DNA of 15,481 bases from CAVURW01 sp963743595 (lineage in GTDB: Bacteria > Verrucomicrobiota > Verrucomicrobiia > Methylacidiphilales > UBA1321), in NCBI GenBank assembly GCA_963743595.1, contig CAVURW010000119.1, positions 1 through 15,481 of the forward strand, in the 5' to 3' direction. This document shows, one piece after another, positions 6,535-14,191 of this stretch (within the stretch, counting starts at the first letter, position 1; each line of letters begins with the position of its first letter). The position numbers and the translations under genes are program-made. The notes beneath the pieces are model-generated. The model worked only from the letters and a program-made list of their open reading frames with translations, made no database searches and was not told the DNA's origin.

Positions 6535-6903
6535 ATGTCAACTCTCAACCAACTGCAAATGATTCTCGATAATCTGAAATCGTCCATCCCCGATTCTCGC
6601 GGGGTGCTCATTTCTTCCACAGACGGAATGCCCGTAGCTCAGAATGTGGCGTCCGGCAGCGATATCAATCGGATGGCCGCGATGGTCGCCACGGCGCTCG
6701 GTCTCGGAAAACGAATCAGTGAAGCCTTCGGGGGTGGTCCGTTAAACGAGACATCGGTCACCGGCACCATGGGCCAGGTCTATGTCTACGCTGCAGGCAG
6801 CAAGGCAGTTCTTGCGGTACTGGCTGGCACGGGTGGAAACGTCGGCTTGATCCACTTGGAAGCGCGCTCAGCGGCACCGAAAATCGCCAATATCTTGGGT
6901 TGA
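6535..6903 (+). CDS. Roadblock/LC7 domain protein
   Basis: A 122-residue protein made of one Roadblock/LC7 (MglB-like) domain. These small dimeric proteins commonly act as partners or GTPase-activating factors of Ras-like GTPases such as MglA. The sequence follows the fold: N-terminal helix (3-18), SRGVLISSTDGMPVA (21-35), a long helix DINRMAAMVATALGLGKRISEAF (43-65), then strands TGTMGQVYVYAAG (76-88) and AVLAVLA (91-97), then a final helix EARSAAPKIANIL (109-121). No MglA-type GTPase gene is in the window, so its partner lies elsewhere or it acts differently. It follows the protoglobin gene by 57 bases and is probably co-transcribed with it. Its end faces the converging peptidase gene 33 bases away. 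A divergent, shortened relative seems to lie at 5697-5924. Confidence 0.88.
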   Translation: MSTLNQLQMILDNLKSSIPDSRGVLISSTDGMPVAQNVASGSDINRMAAMVATALGLGKRISEAFGGGPLNETSVTGTMGQVYVYAAGSKAVLAVLAGTGGNVGLIHLEARSAAPKIANILG

Positions 6904-6936
6904 TTCCCATTGGTCATCGTCCGGCGCTGATAACCT

Positions 6937-7602
6937 CTAGTTGGAAAATCCGAGGTAGCTTTTTTGAGCCGATACTCGCCAATAACACTTCGTTATGGAG
7001 GCGATATCGGCGGCGGGCACTTCGTTCATCCCACGAGTTTGAATGTTATGTCGGCTGGGCGATGGATCGAAAATAATGATCGAGATAACGTTTTTCGTGC
7101 CGTCCGGCCGGACCACATACTTGGCCCCGGCGGCAACGACGCAATGCCCCAGCGTTGCTCCCGGCAATTGAATCGCTAGGAGCACCGGCTTCCCTTTATT
7201 CAGTTCCGTCAACAACGTGTCGGCGCTTGGGTTCCCGATCCCCTGTTGCGAGACGACGTGGTAACGTGTTCCACAATCGTCCACGCTCCATTTGTTTAAA
7301 TTATCCGTGATCTGCGAAATCTCGCCCGCCCGATTCTGAAGCTGGCCATTGGGGCCGACACCCCAGGTCCGCGCCACGATGTCTTGTTGGGTAATATCGA
7401 CCTTGTAGTACTTCAAGATCATTTGGATGCAGGCAGCCCAGCACCATTCCGATTTCTGTTGCAGTGCGGCACTGTAATAAAAATCGGGAATAATTACTGT
7501 ATGTGGCTCATCGGCAAAGAATTGGCCGCTGGCGCTCGTGGTGAACGATGCTCCGAAAAAAACCGCCGCCAGCACTGTGAATAAGAGATAGCGCATCGTC
7601 AT
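6937..7602 (-). CDS. Secreted papain-like cysteine peptidase (C39/C70-like)
   Basis: A 221-residue exported protein. Residues 1-26 form a signal peptide (MTMRYLL, then a hydrophobic core, then SASG). The catalytic pattern is papain-like: Q48 (oxyanion hole), C54 in SEWCWAACIQMIL (51-63), H153 in LGHCVVAAG (151-159) and D179 in IIFDPSP (176-182). The CWAA motif and small size fit the peptidase C39-like/C70 (AvrRpt2-like) group. The substrate is unknown. No membrane anchor or transporter domain is attached, so a periplasmic or extracellular role is likely. The start at 7602 is supported by a good GGAGG site seven bases upstream; M3 is a weaker alternative. It is divergent from the GAF-SpoIIE gene across a 206-base gap and converges on the Roadblock gene. 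Confidence 0.85.
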   Translation of the reverse strand: MTMRYLLFTVLAAVFFGASFTTSASGQFFADEPHTVIIPDFYYSAALQQKSEWCWAACIQMILKYYKVDITQQDIVARTWGVGPNGQLQNRAGEISQITDNLNKWSVDDCGTRYHVVSQQGIGNPSADTLLTELNKGKPVLLAIQLPGATLGHCVVAAGAKYVVRPDGTKNVISIIIFDPSPSRHNIQTRGMNEVPAADIASITKCYWRVSAQKSYLGFSN

Positions 7603-7808
7603 TGGAACACCTCCGTTTACCGCCTGATACGGAGAGCCTAGCCGGTCGGGCTACCGGAGCAAGCTCTACAGCACAATGAAAGATAAACCGCTCATCCGCA
7701 GAGAGATGTATCAAAACAGTCTCTGTTCTCTCTCTGGAAACGGATCGTTGCGTTTCCCGAGTGACCTCCACAGATATTCGTGCTATTGTGCTGCCAGTAA
7801 ATTGATTC
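7603..7808. promoter_or_regulatory. Divergent promoter region with paired inverted repeats
   Basis: A 206-base gap between divergent genes, with no coding sequence supported. CAGCACAAT (7669-7677) and its exact reverse complement ATTGTGCTG (7785-7793) lie near the two gene starts. A second pair, CAGAGAGA (7699-7706) and TCTCTCTG (7729-7736), lies between them. A short stem TAGCC/GGCTA sits near 7640-7655. These could be operators serving both genes or chance repeats. Confidence 0.35.
7609..7614 (-). promoter_or_regulatory. Shine-Dalgarno site of the cysteine peptidase gene
   Basis: GGAGGT on the minus strand, with GGAGG seven bases before ATG 7602. It decides in favour of the first Met over the in-frame Met two codons later. 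It is one of the few canonical ribosome binding sites in this window. Confidence 0.6.
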
Positions 7809-9494
7809 ATGAGCTCCACGGAACTTGAAGTAATGCCCGTTAAAGACAGTGTGCAGGAGCGCTACCGCCTCCTCCTCGAAGCCGCCAGAAAAATCTTTGC
7901 GGTCAATAACGTTGATCAGATCGTCTATTTTGTACTTCGTCATGCCACGGCGATCCTCAAGTGCGAGCGCGTCTCCATGTACATCCCGAACAACGACACG
8001 CGAGAGCTGATCCTCTACTCGTCACTCGGCAGCCACGATAAGGTCAACTCCATCCATCTTCCCTGGGACAAAGGGATCGCTGGGGCCTGTTTTCAGACGC
8101 TCGAGAAATTCAAAATCGACGATGGGCTGAATGACCCACGCATCTATCGACCCGTCGAAAAAGAGGCGGGCATCATTACACGTGCGATGATGTGTTACCC
8201 GCTCTCCGACAAAGGCGATACATTCGGTGTTCTCCAAGCGATCAACCCCATCGGCAGCCCCTGCTTTACGGATCTCGACACCGATATTTTCGAAGGCTTG
8301 ACCAATATCGTAACCGGGGCGCTGGTTCGGTTTGATCGTGAAACGAAGATCAAGGCATCGACTCAAATCGAGCGCGAACTGAACCTGGCAGTGGAGATTC
8401 AACGTTCGTTCCTTCCGCCCGAGGACACGGACCTGCTCAAAGCGGAGTTCCTCGTCCGCTACCGACCCGCTCGTTCACTTGGTGGCGATTTCTACGCCGT
8501 TTTCCCGCTCGAGCAAGAACGCCTGCTCGTGGCCATAGGGGATGTCTCCGGCAAGGGAATTCCTGCCGCCTTGACCACTGCTCAAATCACCAGTGAGATG
8601 CGGGCTCTGCTGCATGTGGCGCAAGAGGGCCTAGCCCCTTACATCTGTGCGCTGAATGACTCGCTCTGCCAGCGCCTCTTCGGTGGACGATTCGCAGCGA
8701 CCACCTTCCTGCTTTACGATCCACTACGCAATCTCATGGACGTGGTCTGTGCGGGGCAATTCGCGCCCCTCGTTTGTCGCGGGGACGAATGGGTCCTTGT
8801 TTCGGTTCCAAGCGATCTGCCGTTGGGTATTTTCCACGGGCGCGGCTACACCGCCACGTCGATTCCGACGCAGCCCGGAGAGAAATGGCTCCTCTGGAGC
8901 GATGGCATTAACGAAGGCCGCAGCGCGGTTGGGAACGAGTACGGCATGGACCGCCTCAATGCGAGCCTCAAGCTCACCAGCCCGGAACAAACCTTGAAGC
9001 ATGCCTGGGCGGAATGGCTTAAGTTCGTGGATCAACATCATCAGCACGACGACGCCTGCCTCGCTATTCTCGGAACCAAACCGGCACCCGCACTCTCCAT
9101 CGCCTCCTGCTCCTCCCAATGCAAAATGGCCCGACGCTTTGTGGAAGGCTGGGCGCAGGCGGCTGGTTTTACCGATGTCCAGCGCGGCGGAATTGCCCTT
9201 GCCATGGACGAAGCGGTGACCAACATCATGAGGCACACGTACAAATCGGCCCCGTCCTGCGCGATCAATGTCTCCGCTGAAATCACCGCCGTGGACCTCC
9301 GCTTCACCCTCCGCGATTTCGGCCCGCCCGTCGACCCCGCCACCTTGAAGGGGCGCGACCTGGATAACATAAAGCCCGGCGGACTGGGGCTTCACATCAT
9401 CCAAACACAATTCCCGACATTCGAGCACCGAGCTCTCTCAGACGGCAATGAATGGCTGCTCATGAAACCACTGCCGTTTGTCGCGACGGTGTGA
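7809..9494 (+). CDS. GAF-SpoIIE (PP2C) phosphatase-HATPase fusion, RsbU/RsbW-like
   Basis: A 561-residue cytosolic regulator with three modules. A GAF sensor domain (about 18-180) is followed by a short helical linker (185-200). Next is a PP2C/SpoIIE serine phosphatase (about 195-432) with EIQRSFLPP (196-204), metal-binding D237 in GGDFYA, D255 in GDVSGKGIPAAL (254-265), D375 in LWSDGINEG (372-380) and HDDACLAI (423-430). Last is an anti-sigma-factor-type HATPase (about 438-556) with N-box E478 and N482 in DEAVTNIMRH, DFGPPVDP (513-520) and GGLGLHII (534-541). In known partner-switching systems, the phosphatase dephosphorylates a STAS anti-sigma antagonist and the kinase phosphorylates it; here both activities share one chain. 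No STAS or sigma gene is present. There is no clear Shine-Dalgarno site at ATG 7809; ATG 7833 is an alternative. The ligand of the GAF domain is unknown. Confidence 0.92.
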   Translation: MSSTELEVMPVKDSVQERYRLLLEAARKIFAVNNVDQIVYFVLRHATAILKCERVSMYIPNNDTRELILYSSLGSHDKVNSIHLPWDKGIAGACFQTLEKFKIDDGLNDPRIYRPVEKEAGIITRAMMCYPLSDKGDTFGVLQAINPIGSPCFTDLDTDIFEGLTNIVTGALVRFDRETKIKASTQIERELNLAVEIQRSFLPPEDTDLLKAEFLVRYRPARSLGGDFYAVFPLEQERLLVAIGDVSGKGIPAALTTAQITSEMRALLHVAQEGLAPYICALNDSLCQRLFGGRFAATTFLLYDPLRNLMDVVCAGQFAPLVCRGDEWVLVSVPSDLPLGIFHGRGYTATSIPTQPGEKWLLWSDGINEGRSAVGNEYGMDRLNASLKLTSPEQTLKHAWAEWLKFVDQHHQHDDACLAILGTKPAPALSIASCSSQCKMARRFVEGWAQAAGFTDVQRGGIALAMDEAVTNIMRHTYKSAPSCAINVSAEITAVDLRFTLRDFGPPVDPATLKGRDLDNIKPGGLGLHIIQTQFPTFEHRALSDGNEWLLMKPLPFVATV

Positions 9495-9507
9495 CTGGTC
9501 TCAGCGA

Positions 9508-9765
9508 CTAACCCTTAACAACACCGCGCTCGCGCAGAAACGCGTCGAGTTCGGTCTCCCCAAAATCGGCAAGGATTTCGTTACCCCACTTCATCGTAGG
9601 GGCCTTGGTTTGGCCGGAGACTTCTTTCATAGCGGCCATCTGCGTCGGATCACGCAGCACGTCCACGGAATCGTATTCGATCTGGTGTTTCTTCAGGTAG
9701 GCCTCGGCCTCGGCGCACCAGGGGCAACCAGCTTTAACGAAGAGGAACGGTTTAGGAAAGCTCAT
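9508..9765 (-). CDS. Glutaredoxin-like thiol-disulfide oxidoreductase
   Basis: An 85-residue, single-domain glutaredoxin of normal length. The redox site is CPWC (14-17) after the first strand (FLFVKAG). The cis-proline is in KAPTM (P56), and the C-terminal helix (ETELDAFLRER, 70-80) is in place. It probably uses glutathione or a similar thiol to reduce disulfides in the cytosol. CPWC differs from the commoner CPYC, which is a tolerated variation. The gene stands alone on the minus strand, converging on the SpoIIE-fusion gene with a 13-base gap and divergent from the act operon. No Shine-Dalgarno site is seen before ATG 9765. Confidence 0.9.
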   Translation of the reverse strand: MSFPKPFLFVKAGCPWCAEAEAYLKKHQIEYDSVDVLRDPTQMAAMKEVSGQTKAPTMKWGNEILADFGETELDAFLRERGVVKG

Positions 9766-10082
9766 GAGGAGAAACTAATGGGTGAGACCAGAGCAAGCAA
9801 AGGAATTTGCGGTGCGTCGACCAAGAACACCTTGTAGTAATGAGCGAATGTGCCTTCAACTGCCCCATAAACCAGAATCAAAACGTTTCCGGTATTAGTT
9901 AAACTGAACGGCTCTCGAGCTATAGAAAACCCGGAGCCGAATCAGAAGCATTAGATTGTTAAAATTCTGGCCAAAAAAAACTTTGTGAAAGTTTTCACAA
10001 TTGCCATTGCCCGGAGGGGGTCTGTTTGATAACAAGGGTCACCGTCGTCTGGATACATTCCGGTCGCCGCCCGACTTTCCCC
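9766..10082. other. Regulatory gap between glutaredoxin and act operon
   Basis: A stretch of 317 bases, more AT-rich than its surroundings. It contains the CRP/FNR-type palindrome at 9983-10000 and a weak inverted repeat CGGCTC/GAGCCG (9909-9914 and 9934-9939). A GGAGG is followed by an in-frame TTG (10026), a possible alternative start for actA. A -10-like GATAAC lies at 10028-10033. No gene is supported here. Confidence 0.5.
9983..10000. promoter_or_regulatory. CRP/FNR-family operator upstream of actA
   Basis: TTGTGAAA-GT-TTTCACAA is an exact 8+8 base palindrome that contains TGTGA-N6-TCACA, the consensus bound by CRP-family regulators. Its centre lies about 92 bases before the actA ATG. 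With a -10-like GATAAC at 10028-10033, the centre would fall roughly 45-50 bases before transcription start, near the position from which these proteins activate. The regulator itself is not in the window. Confidence 0.65.
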
Positions 10083-10760
10083 ATGGCTAACATTTTCCCA
10101 CCTTCAATCAACTTGATGGTTATTAAAGCAGGAGTTGCTTTGGGAGTAACGGGACTCACCGCTATTGCTGGAATTTGGTACTACGCGACACCGCAGTATT
10201 CGCGGGTTGGTTATCAACCTCTGCAACCTGTTGCCTTTCAGCACGATATCCACGTGAAGCAGCTTGGATTGGATTGCCGTTACTGTCACAGCTACGTAGA
10301 GCTGAGCAGTCATTCGAACGTGCCGACTACCCAGACCTGCATGAATTGTCACCTCCAGATTCAACAGAAGAACCCGAAACTGGATCCGGTTCGCTCGAGC
10401 TGGGCGACGGGCATTCCCATCAACTGGGTCCGCGTCCATCATGTACCCGATTACGCCTATTTCGATCACTCGGCCCACGTGAATCGCGGCGTCAGTTGCG
10501 TCATTTGCCACGGCCAAGTCAATGAGATGCAGGTGGTTTGGGAAGATAAGTCGCTGAGTATGGCGTGGTGCTTGCAATGCCACCGCAACCCCGAGAATTT
10601 CGTGAGACCCGTCGCAGCGGATAAGCCGGGAGAGCAATCGCCGATTTACAACCTGGATTGGACCCCGCCACAAGGAAAGACTCAGATCCAAATGGGCTCT
10701 GAGCTGGTTCACAACTGGAAGATCAATCCGCCCAAAGATTGCGCAGGCTGCCACCGATGA
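10083..10760 (+). CDS. actA: Alternative complex III pentaheme cytochrome c subunit ActA
   Basis: Multiheme cytochrome subunit of alternative complex III, which oxidises menaquinol or ubiquinol and passes electrons to cytochrome c or an oxidase. The 225-residue product has one N-terminal membrane anchor (about 11-34) and five CxxCH heme motifs, at C65-H69, C86-H90, C139-H143, C163-H167 and C220-H224. The last one ends the protein. The family signature GLDCRYCHSYVE (62-73) and YQPLQPVAFQHDIHVKQLG (44-62) match ActA. ATG 10083 gives the usual MANIFPP N-terminus. A longer start at TTG 10026 with a better-placed GGAGG is possible but would add 19 polar residues. The stop overlaps actB (ATGA, 10757-10760). 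Confidence 0.95.
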   Translation: MANIFPPSINLMVIKAGVALGVTGLTAIAGIWYYATPQYSRVGYQPLQPVAFQHDIHVKQLGLDCRYCHSYVELSSHSNVPTTQTCMNCHLQIQQKNPKLDPVRSSWATGIPINWVRVHHVPDYAYFDHSAHVNRGVSCVICHGQVNEMQVVWEDKSLSMAWCLQCHRNPENFVRPVAADKPGEQSPIYNLDWTPPQGKTQIQMGSELVHNWKINPPKDCAGCHR

Positions 10761-13700
10761 AACGTCATTTTCACCATCCTGAAGAGAAGCCGACTGGCCG
10801 GAAATACTGGCGCAGCATGGACGAGCTTTCAGACACGCCGGAATTCCAGGCGCGTCTTAAGCAGGAATTCCCGCAAGGCGCATCGGAATTTGAAGGCGGC
10901 GATCTGAGTCGCCGGAGCTTCATGCGCCTAATGGGTGCCTCCGTGGCTTTGGCGGGTCTCTCGCTCACGAGCTGTCGTCGCCCGCAGATCGATATTGTCG
11001 CCTACAGCAAAGGCGTGGAATGGCAGGTGCCTGGCCAAGCCCAACGCTTCGCAACCGTGATGCCCCGTCGTGGCGGTGCGCTCCCCCTACTTGCGACCAG
11101 TTACAACGGACGCCCCACGAAGCTCGAGGGCAGCTCGCTGGTCCCCGGATTCAACGGCACCACCGATTCGTTCGGCCAAGCCGCCATTCTCGATCTCTAC
11201 GATCCCGATCGCTCCAAAAGCTTTCTGACTGCTAATGATGTCGGCAACGATTATGCCGCGATCACTGCCGATGATTTCGACAAAGAAATCACGAAAATTC
11301 GCCTGAAGTACCAGGCCAATCAGGGTGCCGGTTTGGCGTTCCTGGCTGAGCCCAGCTCCTCCCCTACCCGCCATCGCTTGGTCGGTGAATTGCGCAAGCA
11401 GTTCCCAAACATGCTGTGGATCGATTACGAGCCCTGGTCCCTGCAGACGCAAGCGGTCGCTCTGGGAAATCGTCTCCCGATTTACAAATTCGAAGCGGCA
11501 GATGTGATTCTCTCCTTGGATTGCGATTTCCTCGGCGCGAGCGACGGCACATCCCAATCGATCGCGGGTTTTGCCAAGGGTCGCGGTCGCCTGGGCAAGG
11601 CTCAAGAGGTGATGTCGCGCCTCTACGCCGTTGAGGGCCGATTCTCCCTCACGGGCGGAATGGCAGATCATCGCCTGCGCCTGCCCTCCACCTGGATGGG
11701 CACATTCGCGGTGGAACTCCTCCAGAAGCTGGGCGGAGAGGTCACTCCCGGCTATGTACCGCTCGCAGACCCCGCTGTTGGACCGTGGCTTGCGGGCGTG
11801 GCGAACGATCTGCTCAGTGCAAAAGGGCGCTCGCTCGTCGTCGCAGGCTCGCAGCAACCGCCGATGGTTCACGCGCTCGTGGCTCAAATCAATGAGCTTC
11901 TCGGAAACGCTGGGAACACCGTTCACTACGGCTCATCGTTCATCACAGACGGGGCTGTCTCGATTAAGAACCTGCTCGCTCAAGTGAAGTCGAAAGCAGT
12001 CGATACGCTGATTATTCTTGGTGGAAATCCTGCATTCAACGGCCCTTGTGACCTCGACGTCAGCAAGAATCTCGAATCCGTTGCGCAGGTCATTCACCAC
12101 AGCTTGTTCGTTAACGAAACGACCGCTTCTTCGACTCTCCACGTTCCCGCCACACATTTCCTGGAGAGCTGGGGCGATTCCTCGACCGTTGACCAACTCT
12201 ACCTCACCCAGCAACCGCTCGTTTTGCCGCTTTATCAGGGGGTCTCGGAACTCGAGTTGCTCGGCGCGTTGGCGGGAATTCCCAAGCCCAAAGGCGCGGA
12301 GTTGATCCAAGACACGTTTGCCATGATCTCCGGCTTGGCTTCGGACAGCGGGAAGCCGTTTCAAGACGCCTGGCATCGCACCGTGCATGATGGTTTTTTC
12401 AACCCAGTCGCGCCGAACACGACTGCCCTGCTTCAGAATATCAGCGCATCCGCGTTCGCGCCGGTTCAACAGACCGTAACGATCGATCCCGGCATAACTC
12501 GCATTGCACCACCCGTGATGTTGCCAGAGCGCTATGAGCTGAACTTCGTTCTCGGGAACATCGACGACGGTCGTTACGCCAACAATTCGTGGCTTCAGGA
12601 ATTGCCCGATCCCGTTTCGCGTTTGACCTGGGAAAACGTGCTCTACGTCAGTCCGAAGACCGCAAAGAAATTCGGCGTGGAAGTGCTCCCGAATAACAAC
12701 CAGGATTTACCCAATACCGACGTGGCCCCGGATGATGTCGACCCCGGCATTTGGCCCTCCATTTTCAAGACCAACCACACGATCCCCCTGGTGACGGTGA
12801 CCCTTTCTGGAAAGCCGATCACGCTGAAAAACATCCCGGTATTGGTCGCGCCTGGACAACACGATCAAACACTCACCCTCGCACTGGGCTGGGGAATGAA
12901 AACTCCCCGCTTGACTGATGAAGCGAAGAAGATGCCGCATGAACCCCTGCGAGTGGCGGCAGGAGCAGGCGTCAATGCGTATGCGCTCCGGCCCTACGAT
13001 TTCAATGCGTTTTATCCTGATGTCTCCATCGTCAAGCAAGCGGAGCTGACGAGCTTGGCGATTTCGCAAGAACACAATTCGATGGAAGGACGCGGAATCG
13101 TTCGGGAAGCGACGCTGGATGATTACCATAAAAACCCGGAATTCGTTCAGGACGTCGGCTCGGACAAAAGCATCCCGCAAGGCGAGCTGAAGGGTTACCA
13201 GAATTACGAGTCGGCCTACACACCGCCGAAACTCTACTCGAAAGATTACGAGCCTGATCGTCCCGCTTGGGGAATGACGATCGATCTGAACACTTGCGTC
13301 GGTTGCAACGCGTGCGTTGTGGCGTGCCAGGCGGAGAATAACATCCCCGTCGTCGGCAAGTGGCAGGTCATTCGCGGTCGCGAGATGCACTGGATTCGTA
13401 TCGACCGCTACTTCGGAACAGATGTCCGAGATGGCGAGCCGAAGACCTCGGATTACTTGGAAGATCCGCAGATGCTCTTTCAACCGATGGCGTGCCAGCA
13501 ATGCGAGAACGCGCCCTGTGAACCGGTCTGCCCCGTCAACGCAACGATCCACAACGAAGAGGGCCTCAACGTGATGGCCTACAACCGCTGCATCGGAACC
13601 CGTTATTGCGCGAATAACTGCCCCTATAAGGTCCGGCGCTTTAACTTCTTCAATTACAACGAACGCCCCGTTCAAAACGTCACGATGGATATCTTGGGTC

Positions 13701-14191
13701 AAAAAGCCGAGGTCGGCGAACTGTTCCTGGGTCCTTTGGCCGGTAAAGACGGGCCATTAACTGCCAAGGGCGTGCCCAATTCACTGGCTCTACAAAAGAA
13801 CCCGAACGTGACCGTCCGCATCCGCGGCGTCATCGAGAAGTGCACCTACTGCGTGCAGCGCATTGAAGACGCGAAAATCAGTCAGTTACGCAAATCGAAT
13901 GAGACTGGTGAAGGTTCTGGCGATATTACCCTGCCCACAGACGGCTTTATGGTGGCGTGCCAGCAAGCCTGCCCGGCTCAAGCGATCGTTTTCGGTAACA
14001 TGAACGACGACAACAGCAAGGTGAGCCAGACGAAGAAGGACGAACGCAACTACGGTGTTCTCGCCTACTTGGGCACGCGTCCGCGCACCTCCTATCTGGG
14101 TCGCGTACGCAATCCGAACCAGGCGATGCCCGGTGCCGAACACATCGGTCACACGAGCCAGTATCATGATGAAGTCGGAGGGAAAATCTAA
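10757..14191 (+). CDS. actB: Alternative complex III subunit ActB (iron-sulfur/molybdopterin-like)
   Basis: The large periplasmic-side subunit of alternative complex III, 1144 residues. The N-terminus carries the ActB hallmark KYWRSMDEL (16-24), then a Tat-type signal SRRSFMRLMG (51-60) before a hydrophobic segment ending in LTSC (C73, lipobox-like). The middle (about 80-800) is a molybdopterin-oxidoreductase-like domain; in this family it is known to lack the cofactor. The C-terminal ferredoxin module carries cysteine groups C847/C850/C853/C857, C913/C916/C921/C925, C945/C951/C955, C1029/C1032 and C1068/C1072, consistent with four iron-sulfur clusters. ATG 10757 overlaps the actA stop. A longer frame from 10739 is rejected because it overlaps the last heme motif. 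The actC start overlaps its stop by one base. Confidence 0.95.
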   Translation: MKRHFHHPEEKPTGRKYWRSMDELSDTPEFQARLKQEFPQGASEFEGGDLSRRSFMRLMGASVALAGLSLTSCRRPQIDIVAYSKGVEWQVPGQAQRFATVMPRRGGALPLLATSYNGRPTKLEGSSLVPGFNGTTDSFGQAAILDLYDPDRSKSFLTANDVGNDYAAITADDFDKEITKIRLKYQANQGAGLAFLAEPSSSPTRHRLVGELRKQFPNMLWIDYEPWSLQTQAVALGNRLPIYKFEAADVILSLDCDFLGASDGTSQSIAGFAKGRGRLGKAQEVMSRLYAVEGRFSLTGGMADHRLRLPSTWMGTFAVELLQKLGGEVTPGYVPLADPAVGPWLAGVANDLLSAKGRSLVVAGSQQPPMVHALVAQINELLGNAGNTVHYGSSFITDGAVSIKNLLAQVKSKAVDTLIILGGNPAFNGPCDLDVSKNLESVAQVIHHSLFVNETTASSTLHVPATHFLESWGDSSTVDQLYLTQQPLVLPLYQGVSELELLGALAGIPKPKGAELIQDTFAMISGLASDSGKPFQDAWHRTVHDGFFNPVAPNTTALLQNISASAFAPVQQTVTIDPGITRIAPPVMLPERYELNFVLGNIDDGRYANNSWLQELPDPVSRLTWENVLYVSPKTAKKFGVEVLPNNNQDLPNTDVAPDDVDPGIWPSIFKTNHTIPLVTVTLSGKPITLKNIPVLVAPGQHDQTLTLALGWGMKTPRLTDEAKKMPHEPLRVAAGAGVNAYALRPYDFNAFYPDVSIVKQAELTSLAISQEHNSMEGRGIVREATLDDYHKNPEFVQDVGSDKSIPQGELKGYQNYESAYTPPKLYSKDYEPDRPAWGMTIDLNTCVGCNACVVACQAENNIPVVGKWQVIRGREMHWIRIDRYFGTDVRDGEPKTSDYLEDPQMLFQPMACQQCENAPCEPVCPVNATIHNEEGLNVMAYNRCIGTRYCANNCPYKVRRFNFFNYNERPVQNVTMDILGQKAEVGELFLGPLAGKDGPLTAKGVPNSLALQKNPNVTVRIRGVIEKCTYCVQRIEDAKISQLRKSNETGEGSGDITLPTDGFMVACQQACPAQAIVFGNMNDDNSKVSQTKKDERNYGVLAYLGTRPRTSYLGRVRNPNQAMPGAEHIGHTSQYHDEVGGKI

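Noticed and set aside
7699..7736. CAGAGAGA/TCTCTCTG as a terminator or CRISPR-like repeat.
   Set aside because: A single pair, with a 22-base loop and low-complexity GA/TC sequence; no T-run and no further copies, so at most a weak regulatory hairpin.
8724..9428. A 234-codon minus-strand frame opposite the GAF-SpoIIE-HATPase gene.
   Set aside because: It overlaps fully with phosphatase and kinase motifs on the plus strand and has no identifiable domain.
9768..9945. Open minus-strand frame of about 58 codons ending in an ATGA-like overlap with the glutaredoxin start, with a hydrophobic, protein-like composition.
   Set aside because: It has no ATG and no convincing alternative start or Shine-Dalgarno site, is short enough to occur by chance, and lies in the AT-rich regulatory gap.
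11087..11926. A 279-codon minus-strand frame inside actB.
   Set aside because: Antisense to the molybdopterin-like domain of ActB, with no recognisable motifs; a shadow of a GC-rich gene.
12707..13702. A 331-codon minus-strand frame inside actB.
   Set aside because: It is antisense to the conserved ferredoxin-like part of ActB and rich in Arg, Val, Asp and His, as expected for a shadow frame; no domain is recognisable.
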